A DNA stretch of 64,000 nt, from the NCBI RefSeq assembly GCF_030551255.1, contig NZ_CP130630.1, positions 7,297,501 to 7,361,500 of the forward strand, read 5' to 3'. Under the pieces are notes generated by a model. The model was not told the origin of the DNA and made no database searches. It saw only the letters and a list, made by a program, of their open reading frames with translations. The translations under genes and the position numbers were made by a program. Positions 1-7,638 of this stretch are shown here, piece by piece; the first letter of the stretch is position 1; each line of letters starts with the position of its first letter. Source of the stretch: Streptomyces sp. NL15-2K. GTDB lineage: Bacteria; Actinomycetota; Actinomycetes; Streptomycetales; Streptomycetaceae.

Positions 1-28
1 CCTCATACCTCTCCCAGGAGTTGCACCC

Positions 29-712
29 ATGTACGAACTCAAAGACGTCACCAAGCGCTACACCCGGGGCAAGGAAACCGTCGACGCCCTCGTCGGTGTC
101 GATCTGACCATCGCCGACGGCGACCGGCTCGTCATTCAGGGGCCCACCGGTGGCGGCAAGTCCACATTGCTGCAGATGCTAGGTGGGCTGGACCGGCCGA
201 CCTCCGGGGAAGTCGTGCTCGACGGCACGGACATGGCCCGGTTGTCCGAGGCGCGGCTCACCAAGGTGCGCAGCGAGAACATCGGTTTCGTCTTTCAGAG
301 CTTCAACCTCATCCCGACGCTCACCGCACAGGAGAACGTCGAGACCGCCCTCGTACCGCTCGGCGTGAAGACGAAGGAGCGGCGCGAGCGGGCCGCCGAG
401 GCGTTGAGGTCGGTGGGGCTCGGTGAGCGGCTCGGGCATCTGCCCGGCGAGATGTCCGGCGGTCAGCAGCAGCGCGTCGCGATCGCTCGCGCGCTGGTCA
501 AGCAGCCGAAGGTGCTGCTGGCCGACGAACCCACCGGAAACCTCGACGAGTCGATGCGCGACGAGATCATGGACGTACTCGAACGCATGTGGAAGGAGCT
601 CGGGCTGACGTTCATCATGGTCACCCACGACTCCTCGATCGCGAAAAAAGCCCCGCGGGTGGCGACGATCCGCAAGGGGAAGATCACGGTGAAGGAGAAC
701 GCCGCCTCGTAG
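29..712 (+). CDS. ABC transporter ATP-binding protein (MacB/LolD type)
   Basis: This 227-residue protein is the nucleotide-binding subunit of an ABC transporter. Walker A (GPTGGGKS) lies at residues 38-45, the signature MSGGQQQR starts near 142, and Walker B (LLADEP) lies near 163-168 and is followed by TGNLD, which is typical of the MacB/LolD/FtsE branch. The length fits a stand-alone ATPase of that branch. An AGGAG ribosome site lies about 8 bases before the ATG. Its FtsX/MacB-type permease partner is not downstream and would have to lie before the window. The next gene is a secreted protease with its own leader, so no operon with it is inferred. Substrate unknown; lipoprotein or peptide export is a family-based guess. 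Confidence 0.93.
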   Translation: MYELKDVTKRYTRGKETVDALVGVDLTIADGDRLVIQGPTGGGKSTLLQMLGGLDRPTSGEVVLDGTDMARLSEARLTKVRSENIGFVFQSFNLIPTLTAQENVETALVPLGVKTKERRERAAEALRSVGLGERLGHLPGEMSGGQQQRVAIARALVKQPKVLLADEPTGNLDESMRDEIMDVLERMWKELGLTFIMVTHDSSIAKKAPRVATIRKGKITVKENAAS

Positions 713-839
713 CCGTCTCATCGCCGCCTCTTAGCCGTGTCATAGGGGAGAATTTCGGAACTGGCCGAGGATATTCGCTTCCCCGGCGATCGTGTAACAG
801 ACCTTTCCTGTCAGCCGCCTGTCTATTGAGGTGCTTGAA

Positions 840-872
840 CGCCCCCCGGCATACTGCGAGTTCCGGGGGGCG
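840..872. terminator. Inverted repeat in the leader of the protease gene
   Basis: Arms of 10 perfectly complementary bases (840-849 and 863-872) enclose a 13-base loop. It sits 128 bases after the ABC ATPase stop and about 70 bases before the protease start, so it could end ABC transcription or act in the protease leader. No T-run follows. Confidence 0.45.
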
Positions 873-944
873 CGCACGAGCGTGCGAGTCTGCCCCCGGC
901 CGGGTGAACGGGGAATTCGCCCGGTTCTTCTGCAAGGGGGAATC

Positions 945-3900
945 TTGCGCAGACAAGTGAAAAGAGCGTGCGCGGCCACGGTCGCCACAGCGGCCGCGGT
1001 GGCCCTGGCGGCGGGCATGACCAGCCCGGCGTCGGCGGAGGGGGAGTCACAGACCACCGGCGCCACGAAGGCCTCGCTCACGGCAAAGCACCGCATCACC
1101 CTGATCACGGGTGACCGCGTCACCGTCGACTCCAAGGGCCGGGTCGTGGGCCTGGACCGGGCGAAGGGGCGCGAGCACATACCCGTCCAGATCCGCAAGG
1201 CCGGCGGCCACACGCTCGTGATCCCGGCCGACGCCGCCCGCCTGGTCACCACCGGCAAGCTCGACCAGCGGCTCTTCGACATCACCGAGCTCAGCAAGTC
1301 CGCGACCCGCAAGTCCCAGGCCAAGGGCCTGAAGGTCATCGTCGGCTACAAGGGAGCCGCCACCGGCGCCAAGGCCGACGTCCGTGACGCGGGCAAGCTC
1401 CGCCAGACCCTTGAGACCCTGAACGCCGACGCCGTCCAGACCCCGCACGAGGACGCGCCCGAACTGTGGGACGCCGTCACCAACGGCGACAAGACCGCCT
1501 CCGGCATCGCGCAGGTCTGGCTGGACGGCGTCCGCAAGGCCAGCCTCGACAAGTCCGTGCCGCAGATCGGCGCCCCCAAGGCGTGGGCGGCCGGCTACGA
1601 CGGCAAGGGCGTCAAGATCGCCGTACTGGACACCGGCGTCGACGCGACCCACCCGGACCTCAAGGACCAGGTGATCGCGGCCAAGAACTTCACTCCGTCC
1701 GCGGACGCCACCGACAAGCAGGGCCACGGCACGCACGTCGCGTCCATCGCGGCGGGCACCGGAGCCAAGTCCGGCGGCAAGTACAAGGGCGTGGCGCCCG
1801 GCGCCGACGTCCTCAACGGCAAGGTCCTCGACGACAACGGCTTCGGCGACGACTCCGGCATCCTCGCCGGCATGGAGTGGGCGGCCGAGCAGGGCGCCCA
1901 GGTCGTCAACCTCAGCCTCGGCGGCACGGACACCCCCGAGGTGGACCCGCTGGAGGCGGCGGTCAACAAGCTGTCCGCCGAGAAGGGCATCCTCTTCGCG
2001 ATCGCCGCGGGCAACTCCGGCCCGGAGTCGGTCGGTTCGCCGGGCAGCGCGGACGCCGCGCTCACCGTCGGCGCCGTCGACGACAAGGACAAGCTTGCCG
2101 ACTTCTCCTCGACCGGCCCGCGCCTCGGCGACGGCGCCATCAAGCCCGACGTGACCGCGCCCGGCGTGGACACGACGGCAGCGGCCGCCAAGGGCAGCGC
2201 CATCGCGCAGGACGTCGGCGAGCAGCCCGCCGGTTATATGACCATCTCGGGTACGTCGATGGCGACCCCGCACGTCGCGGGCGCCGCCGCGATCCTCAAG
2301 CAGCAGCACCCGGACTGGACGTACGCCGAGCTCAAGGGCGCGCTGACGGGTTCGACCAAGGGCGGCAAGTACAACCCGTTCCAGCAGGGTTCGGGCCGTA
2401 TCCAGGTCGACAAGGCCATCAAGCAGACCGTGATCGCCGACCCGGTGTCGGTGAGCTTCGGCACGCAGCAGTGGCCGCACACCGACGACAAGCCGGTGAC
2501 CAAGCCGCTGACGTACCGCAACCTCGGCACGAAGCCCGTCACGCTGAAGCTGGCGTCGACCGTCACCAACCCCAAGGGCCAGGCCGCTCCGGCCGGTTTC
2601 TTCAAGCTCAGCGCCACCACGGTGACCGTCCCGGCGAACGGCAAGGCCTCCGTGGACATGACCGTCAATACCAAGCTGGGCGGCACGGTCGACGGCGCGT
2701 ACTCCGCGTACGTGACCGCGACGGGCGGCGGCCAGAGTGTCCGTACGGCCGCGGCCGTGCAGCGCGAGGTGGAGTCGTACAACCTCACCGTCAAGCACAT
2801 CGGCCGGGACGGGAAGCCGACGGACAGCCACAGCACCGTCCTGTTCGGCTACTCGGGCCTGGGCAACGGCCGTTTGCTGGATGTTCCGGTCACCGGCTCC
2901 GGCACGACGACCATGCGCGTACCCAAGGGCGCCTACCTGCTGGACGGCTGGATCGCTGAGGACTTCGCCGAGATGAAGGGCGGCCTCGACTGGGTGGTCC
3001 AGCCGAAGCTGACCGTCACCAAGAACGCCTCGGTGACGATCGACGCCCGCAAGACCAAGGCGGCGAAGATCACGGTCCCGGACGCGCAGGCCAAGCCCTC
3101 GTCCGCGATGATCAGCTACTTCTACGAGCCCGGGTCCGTCGGCGTCGCCGTCGGCACCGGCACCTTCGCCGACCTGCGCATGGCCCACCAGGGCCCGGAG
3201 GCGACCGGTCTGACGCAGACCTGGAGCGGCCAGTGGACCAAGGGCGCCGCCGCCGAGTACGACGTGGCCACCACCGCCAAGGTCAAGAAGATCCAGGGTG
3301 ACAAGGCCCGCCACTTCAAGGCGAGCGAACTGGCCACGGTGAAGAACAACCTCGGTGCCGCCGCAGCCGGCAAGACCGGTGGGCTGGTCAGCCTGGGCAT
3401 GTTCGCCGAGGAACTGATCATCAACCCGCCGGTTGAGCAGAAGCTGCCGGGTGCGCGCACGCTGTACCTCTCGACGTCCGACAAGATCAAGTGGTCCTTC
3501 GACTTCGAGCAGTACGCCGGCAAGGACGCGGACGGCTTCACGATCCTGGACGCGTACTACACGCTGGGGAACCCGCAGACCTTCAAGGCGGGCCAGAAGT
3601 ACACGAAGACCTTCAACACCGCGGTCTTCGGCCCGAAACTGAACGCGGAGTTCGGGCTCTTCCGCGAGGGCAACGGCATCTACGGCTACCTGCCGCTGTT
3701 CGCGGACTCGGCGGGCCACGCCGGTTCGTCCGACTTCACGGCGGTCGCCACCACGCTGTACCGCAACGGCGCGAAGGTCGGCACGAACGACGACCCGCTG
3801 TTCGGCGAGAAGCTGTTCAAGGTCCCGTCCGGTGACGCCGAGTACAAGCTGACCACCTCGGTCAAGCGCAGCGTCAAGGTCGCGGCCGCCTCCACCCGGA

Positions 3901-4256
3901 TCGACGCGAGCTGGACCTTCCGCTCGAAGAAGCCGGCGAGCGGCGAGGTCAAGCTGCCGGCGTCCACGGTCCGCTTCAACGCCAAGACCGGCCTGGACAG
4001 CCGCGTCGAGGCCGGCAAGACGGTGTCGATCCCGGTCACCGTCGAGGGCGCGGCCAAGGGCTCCAACCTGAAGTCGCTGACGACCTACGTGTCGTACGAC
4101 TACGGCCAGACCTGGAAGAAGATCCCGGTCAAGAACGGCAAGATCACGGTGAAGAACCCGGCGAAGGGGAAGGCCATCTCCTTCCACGCCAAGATCGCCG
4201 ACAAGAAGGGCAACAAGTCGACGATCTCGATCTACAACGCGTACTACGGGAAGTAA
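945..4256 (+). CDS. Secreted S8 family serine peptidase (subtilase)
   Basis: This is a large secreted subtilisin-like protease of about 1103 residues. I place the start at a TTG preceded by a strong AAGGGGG site; it opens with RRQVKRA, a hydrophobic alanine-rich stretch and a likely signal-peptidase site near PASA-EG. The catalytic triad is visible as Asp229 (VLDTGVD), His261 (GHGTHVA) and Ser438 (GTSMATPH). A propeptide of about 200 residues precedes the S8 domain. After about residue 500 come some 600 residues of beta-rich extension of the kind found in large streptomycete subtilases. The stop overlaps the convergent kinase gene by 13 bases. Role: extracellular protein degradation. An upstream ATG at 831 is in frame but would put charged sequence before the signal peptide. 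Confidence 0.93.
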   Translation: MRRQVKRACAATVATAAAVALAAGMTSPASAEGESQTTGATKASLTAKHRITLITGDRVTVDSKGRVVGLDRAKGREHIPVQIRKAGGHTLVIPADAARLVTTGKLDQRLFDITELSKSATRKSQAKGLKVIVGYKGAATGAKADVRDAGKLRQTLETLNADAVQTPHEDAPELWDAVTNGDKTASGIAQVWLDGVRKASLDKSVPQIGAPKAWAAGYDGKGVKIAVLDTGVDATHPDLKDQVIAAKNFTPSADATDKQGHGTHVASIAAGTGAKSGGKYKGVAPGADVLNGKVLDDNGFGDDSGILAGMEWAAEQGAQVVNLSLGGTDTPEVDPLEAAVNKLSAEKGILFAIAAGNSGPESVGSPGSADAALTVGAVDDKDKLADFSSTGPRLGDGAIKPDVTAPGVDTTAAAAKGSAIAQDVGEQPAGYMTISGTSMATPHVAGAAAILKQQHPDWTYAELKGALTGSTKGGKYNPFQQGSGRIQVDKAIKQTVIADPVSVSFGTQQWPHTDDKPVTKPLTYRNLGTKPVTLKLASTVTNPKGQAAPAGFFKLSATTVTVPANGKASVDMTVNTKLGGTVDGAYSAYVTATGGGQSVRTAAAVQREVESYNLTVKHIGRDGKPTDSHSTVLFGYSGLGNGRLLDVPVTGSGTTTMRVPKGAYLLDGWIAEDFAEMKGGLDWVVQPKLTVTKNASVTIDARKTKAAKITVPDAQAKPSSAMISYFYEPGSVGVAVGTGTFADLRMAHQGPEATGLTQTWSGQWTKGAAAEYDVATTAKVKKIQGDKARHFKASELATVKNNLGAAAAGKTGGLVSLGMFAEELIINPPVEQKLPGARTLYLSTSDKIKWSFDFEQYAGKDADGFTILDAYYTLGNPQTFKAGQKYTKTFNTAVFGPKLNAEFGLFREGNGIYGYLPLFADSAGHAGSSDFTAVATTLYRNGAKVGTNDDPLFGEKLFKVPSGDAEYKLTTSVKRSVKVAAASTRIDASWTFRSKKPASGEVKLPASTVRFNAKTGLDSRVEAGKTVSIPVTVEGAAKGSNLKSLTTYVSYDYGQTWKKIPVKNGKITVKNPAKGKAISFHAKIADKKGNKSTISIYNAYYGK

Positions 4257-4684
4257 CCTCCCGCACGCGAGCGGCCTGTCCAGGACCCCGTGTCCTGGGC
4301 AGGCCGTTGCTCTTGCCCGGCCGCGTCATACGGCTCCGCCCCCAGTTCGCACCAGACGGTCTTGCGGTCCGCCCCCTGTTCCACGCCCCACCGTCGCGCG
4401 AGGGCGTCGAGGAGGGCGAGGCCGCGGCCGGACTCGTCGGTGGTGGTGGCGTGCTGGAGGACTGGCAGGGCGCGGGGGTCGGGGTCGGTGACCTCGATGC
4501 GGGCGTGGCCGTGGCCGGTGGTGAGGACACGGACGGTCACCGGGGTGCCCTCTCCGAGGTGGTCGATGACGTTGGTGACCAACTCGCTTGCGCAGAGGCG
4601 GATGTCGTAGCTGTGGTGGCGGAGATGGTGGCGCAGTTCGGGGACGGCTTTCGGGGTGGCGAGCAGGCTGAGTTCGAAGGTCAC
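4244..4684 (-). CDS. ATP-binding protein, RsbW-like anti-sigma/HATPase family
   Basis: This protein of about 146 residues is a GHKL/HATPase_c-fold kinase-like protein of the SpoIIAB/RsbW type that is common in Streptomyces. It opens with TFELSLLATPKAV, the N box reads CASELVTNVIDH, and the ATP-lid region reads ESGRGLALLDALARRWG. The GTG start overlaps the stop of the upstream small gene (GTGA, 4684-4681), which decides the start and implies translational coupling. A longer reading upstream is a proline/arginine-rich out-of-frame artefact. Such proteins bind anti-sigma-factor antagonists or sigma factors. Neighbours just across the divergent region are an XRE-DUF5753 regulator and a DUF397 protein, a combination that often sits beside these ATPases. 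Confidence 0.85.
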   Translation of the reverse strand: MTFELSLLATPKAVPELRHHLRHHSYDIRLCASELVTNVIDHLGEGTPVTVRVLTTGHGHARIEVTDPDPRALPVLQHATTTDESGRGLALLDALARRWGVEQGADRKTVWCELGAEPYDAAGQEQRPAQDTGSWTGRSRAGGYFP

Positions 4685-4893
4685 CGTTCGGCCGCCTTGC
4701 GGAGGAGGGCGGCGAGTTCGCGGGCCGTGGCGGTGTTGCAGTTCCCGAGGGTGATGAGGGCGGCTGCGGGCGGATCGTAGGCCGCCGCGAAGGTCGTGAG
4801 GTCCACGCGGAGTGAGGGGAGCGTGAGGCCGTGCAGGGCGAGGGCGGTTCGGAGTTCTTCCAGGCAGAGGGTCGCGTCGTACGGGGTTGGCAT
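4681..4893 (-). CDS. Small protein upstream of and coupled to the RsbW-like ATPase
   Basis: A 70-residue protein with no family I can name. It starts MPTPYDATLCLEEL and is predicted mostly helical, with a middle segment TFAAAYDPPAAALITLGNCN that could form a strand. Its stop overlaps the start of the RsbW-like kinase gene by 4 bases, so the two are translated together. A GGAGAT ribosome site lies before the ATG. Small proteins in this position recur with these ATPases; a regulatory partnership is an inference from coupling only. Confidence 0.7.
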   Translation of the reverse strand: MPTPYDATLCLEELRTALALHGLTLPSLRVDLTTFAAAYDPPAAALITLGNCNTATARELAALLRKAAER

Positions 4894-5005
4894 GGGCGGA
4901 CATCTCCTGTGCGCTCTGTGACGAATCGCTCACAGAATGGCGTCGGGCTGGCTACCGTAAAAGGGGTTTCGCGTTCGCGACCCGGAGTGCGGAGGAGGGC
5001 GAACG

Positions 5006-5869
5006 GTGGTACGGCGCAAGGACATCGACGGCTCGATGAGCGTTCCGACGTTCTACGGCAAGGAGTTGCGGTGGAAGCGGGAGGCGGCGGGGTTGTCGTT
5101 GGAGGGGTTGCTGGAGGGGAGCTTCTTCGGCAAGACGTATCTCAGCGACATCGAGCGCGGGGAGCGCAGGATGCCGGTGGAGTTGGCCCGGCATGTGGAT
5201 CGGGTGCTGGGGACGGACGGGTTCTTCGAGCGACATTGTGAGGATGTGCGGAAGGCTCGGCGGGGGCCGCACGCCGCGTACTTCGAGAAGGTCCTGGAGG
5301 CGGAGAAGCACGCGGAGGCCATTGAGGAGTGGTGCCCCATCACCTTCCCTGGGCTGCTCCAGACAGCCCCGTACGCGCGGACGCTGGTCCGGTCGGCTCA
5401 CCCGGCGGCCTCCGACGAGTGGGTCGAGGAGAAGGTGACGGCCCGTCTCGCCCGCGCCCGCCTCTTCGAGGACGACCACTCCACCCCGGAGTACTGGGCG
5501 ATCCTGCGCGAGTCGCTCATCACCGAGCCGATCCTCCCGCCGCTGGAGATGGCCGAACAACTCGACCAAATCGTGGAGTTGGCCGAGCGGCGCCGGATCA
5601 CTCCGCAGATCGTTCCGCGAACGTGCGGCCCGTATCCCCTGATGGCCGCTTCCGTCAAGGTCATGACCTTTCCAGACGCACCGCCGCTGATCTACATCGA
5701 GGCGTCGTACAGCGGGGACACCATCGACGATCCGGCCCTCGTGAAGCAGTACCGCAAGGCATACGATCGGCTCAGGGCCGTCGCACTGTCACCGGAGGCG
5801 TCCCTGGCCATGATCAAGGCAGCGGCAGAGGATTACCGAAATGGCAAGCAACCGGATCGACTTGAGTGA
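5006..5869 (+). CDS. XRE-family regulator with DUF5753 sensor domain
   Basis: This 287-residue protein has an N-terminal helix-turn-helix of Cro/C1 type (about residues 18-75, KELRWKREAAGLSLEGL then KTYLSDIERGERR) followed by the DUF5753 ligand-binding or sensor domain (about 95-280, with the marker EEWCPITFPGLLQTAPYART). Such proteins (BldB-associated WhiJ-like regulators) are abundant in Streptomyces and are almost always paired with a DUF397 protein, as here, where the next gene begins 29 bases before this stop. It lies divergent from the RsbW-like ATPase pair. Known members act in developmental or antibiotic-related repression; the DUF397 partner often antagonises the regulator. The start codon at 5006 is GTG. 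Confidence 0.93.
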   Translation: MVRRKDIDGSMSVPTFYGKELRWKREAAGLSLEGLLEGSFFGKTYLSDIERGERRMPVELARHVDRVLGTDGFFERHCEDVRKARRGPHAAYFEKVLEAEKHAEAIEEWCPITFPGLLQTAPYARTLVRSAHPAASDEWVEEKVTARLARARLFEDDHSTPEYWAILRESLITEPILPPLEMAEQLDQIVELAERRRITPQIVPRTCGPYPLMAASVKVMTFPDAPPLIYIEASYSGDTIDDPALVKQYRKAYDRLRAVALSPEASLAMIKAAAEDYRNGKQPDRLE

Positions 5870-6134
5870 CGCGCTCTGGTTCAAGAGCAGCTACAGCAAC
5901 GGTGACGGCGGGGATTGCGTCGAGATCGCGGGCGACTTCCCCGGCGCCGCCCTCTGGCGCAAGTCGAGCTACAGCAACGGCGACGGCGGCAACTGCGTCG
6001 AGGTAGCCGACGGCCTCCCCGGCCTCGTCCCCGTCCGTGACTCCAAGGCCCCCGAACGCCCCGCCCTCCTCCTCACCGCCCACGCCTGGGCCCCCTTCGT
6101 CGCGGCGCTCAAGGCGGACGACCTGCCCGCCTGA
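5841..6134 (+). CDS. DUF397 protein with duplicated N-terminal motif
   Basis: A 97-residue DUF397 protein, the usual partner of XRE-DUF5753 regulators. The family motif W-x-KSSYSNGDGG-x-CVE occurs twice in tandem (about residues 13-28 and 39-54), followed by the canonical end PVRDSKAPERPALLLTAHAW. Normal family members are about 60-70 residues with a single copy, so this one carries an extra unit of about 26 residues. The gene starts inside the regulator gene, 29 bases before its stop, so the pair is co-translated. Role: probable antagonist or modulator of the paired repressor (family knowledge). Confidence 0.93.
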   Translation: MASNRIDLSDALWFKSSYSNGDGGDCVEIAGDFPGAALWRKSSYSNGDGGNCVEVADGLPGLVPVRDSKAPERPALLLTAHAWAPFVAALKADDLPA

Positions 6135-6162
6135 ACAAGAGGGGCAGCCGCGAGGAGGCCGC

Positions 6163-6414
6163 TCAGAGGAAGGTCACCTGCATGATGTAGAGGCACTCGT
6201 GGCGGGGCACGATGAGGTAGTTGAAGAATCCGCCGGGGACGTGAGCGAAACCGCCTTTCGGCCCCTCACCCTGATAGCCGGTTCCGTCGAGGTAGAACGC
6301 GGCGGCAGCCCGGACCAGCTCATCCGCCTTCTTCTCGACCTCGGCAACGAACGCCGGCGCGGCTCCGCCGATCACGTGCCGTTCGTCGGGGTCGTACTCC
6401 CACGCCCACGTCAC
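6163..6414 (-). CDS. Small protein, possible RelE-like toxin partner
   Basis: An 83-residue protein starting at a GTG that overlaps the stop of the gene before it (GTGA, 6414-6411). The sequence runs from TWAWEYDPDERHVIGG through a helical AEVEKKADELVRAAAAF segment to a strand-rich end PRHECLYIMQVTFL. The size, the helix then beta layout and the ending on an IMQVTFL-type strand suggest a RelE/ParE-fold protein, but no catalytic residues can be named. The coupled upstream gene encodes a DUF6247-type protein, which would be the antitoxin in a type II arrangement. Function is inferred from layout only. Confidence 0.6.
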   Translation of the reverse strand: MTWAWEYDPDERHVIGGAAPAFVAEVEKKADELVRAAAAFYLDGTGYQGEGPKGGFAHVPGGFFNYLIVPRHECLYIMQVTFL

Positions 6415-6770
6415 GCCGACACCGCCCGCACGGCTTCGTCCTCGACGGCGGCCAGTTCGTTCATGGCGTGCCGGAACGCGGGATCGTCCTTGCCGGTGGT
6501 GCCGTGCACGGTGGTGAGAGCGGCGCGGTGGCGGACGGCCAGGTCGGGGCGGCGCTCGATCTCCACCTGTGCGTGCCAGTGTGTGAGCCACGCCTGGAGG
6601 TGGCCGATCTTGCCGTCCTGGATCGCGGTGGCGAGCGCTTGCTCCTTGTGGCGTTCCATGTCGCCGAGCCGGTGAGGAGCCACCCTGGCAAGGGCGGTGC
6701 GGACGGCTTCGGGTGTTCGTTCGGGCCGGGGGATCAGATCTTGTCCCCCGTGATCGGGCTGCGTGGTCAC
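6411..6770 (-). CDS. DUF6247-like protein, possible antitoxin
   Basis: A 119-residue protein. I choose the GTG at 6770 because a GGAGG site precedes it by six bases; the longer ATG reading from 6863 would overlap the divergent globin gene. After a variable N-terminus comes RTPEAVRTALARVAPHRLGDMERH, a helix-rich region resembling the actinobacterial DUF6247 family (recognised from memory). The stop overlaps the following gene by four bases, an arrangement usual for antitoxin-first toxin-antitoxin units. It is transcribed divergently from the ABM-globin gene, whose ATG lies about 90 bases away. An alternative is a housekeeping small helical protein. Confidence 0.65.
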   Translation of the reverse strand: MTTQPDHGGQDLIPRPERTPEAVRTALARVAPHRLGDMERHKEQALATAIQDGKIGHLQAWLTHWHAQVEIERRPDLAVRHRAALTTVHGTTGKDDPAFRHAMNELAAVEDEAVRAVSA

Positions 6771-6861
6771 GTGCGTTCCTCCGGCTTGGTCTCCGGGTGT
6801 CCACGGTACCGGCGGGGGAGTGTCCGGATGGCGCCTTGGCAGCGTGTGATTCCGTGGTGCC

Positions 6862-7632
6862 ATGACGACTCAGACGGTCGAGTACATCCGGTACCGCATC
6901 CCCGAAGAGCAGTCGGCGGAGTTCCTCTCCGCCTACACCCGCGCCGCCGCCCAGCTGGCGGCGGCACCGCAGTGCGTCGACTATGAGCTGGCCCGCTGCG
7001 AGGAGGACTTCGAGCACTTCATCCTGCGTATCACCTGGACCTCCTCCGAGGACCACCTCGAAGGCTTCCGCAAGTCCGAGCTGTTCACCGACTTCCTGGC
7101 CGAGATCCGCCCGTACGTCGCCAGCATCCAGGAGATGCGCCACTACAAGCCGACGACCGTGCGCGGAACCGGCGCGGCCGTCCCCACGCTGTACGACTGG
7201 GCGGGCGGCGCGGAGGCCTTCGCCCGCCTCACGTCGGTCTTCTACGACAAGGTCCTCGCGGACGAGCTCCTGGCGCCGGTGTTCGCGGGGCTCGCCCCCG
7301 AGCACGCCCAGCACGTGGCCCTGTGGATGGCCGAGGTCTTCGGCGGTCCGCCCGGCTACTCCGAGACGCAGGGCGGCCACGGCCACATGGTCGCCAAGCA
7401 CATGGGCAGGGGCATCACCGAGCCCCAGCGCCGCCGCTGGGTGAATCTGATCCAGGACGCGGCGGACGAGGCGGGCCTGCCCACGGACGCCGAGTTCCGC
7501 TCGGCCTTCCTCGCCTACGTGGAGTGGGGCACGCGGCTGGCCGTCCACTTCTCCGGCCCGGACGCGAAGCCGCCGGTGGAGCAGCCGGTGCCCAGGTGGA
7601 ACTGGGGTGCGGCACCGCCGTACCAGGGCTGA
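6862..7632 (+). CDS. ABM monooxygenase domain fused to group II truncated hemoglobin
   Basis: A 256-residue fusion. Residues about 5-90 form an antibiotic-biosynthesis-monooxygenase (ABM) ferredoxin-like domain (VEYIRYRIPEEQ, then DYELARCEEDFEHFILRITW). Residues about 100-250 form a group II truncated globin (TLYDWAGGAEAFARLTSVFYDKV, with the distal region GGPPGYSETQGGHGHMVAKH containing the candidate proximal histidine). The end WNWGAAPPYQG is typical of this globin branch. Such fusions are known in actinomycetes and probably handle oxygen, NO or peroxide chemistry on a small substrate held by the ABM domain. The gene is monocistronic: the next gene is convergent and ends 7 bases away. Confidence in the domains is high, in the reaction low. 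Confidence 0.93.
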   Translation: MTTQTVEYIRYRIPEEQSAEFLSAYTRAAAQLAAAPQCVDYELARCEEDFEHFILRITWTSSEDHLEGFRKSELFTDFLAEIRPYVASIQEMRHYKPTTVRGTGAAVPTLYDWAGGAEAFARLTSVFYDKVLADELLAPVFAGLAPEHAQHVALWMAEVFGGPPGYSETQGGHGHMVAKHMGRGITEPQRRRWVNLIQDAADEAGLPTDAEFRSAFLAYVEWGTRLAVHFSGPDAKPPVEQPVPRWNWGAAPPYQG

Positions 7633-7638
7633 CACCTC

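Noticed and set aside
1047..4187. Very long open frame antisense to the subtilase gene
   Set aside because: It is an artefact of GC-rich third-position bias: the arginine- and glycine-rich translation has no domain and the opposite frame is a clear S8 protease.
4685..4933. N-terminal extension of the RsbW-like protein
   Set aside because: Proline/arginine-rich and overlapping a better small gene; the GTGA overlap gives a natural start.
6415..7635. Upstream extension of the 83-residue protein gene through the globin gene
   Set aside because: The extension is antisense to a clear globin fusion and out of character; the GTG at 6414 with coupled overlap explains the gene.
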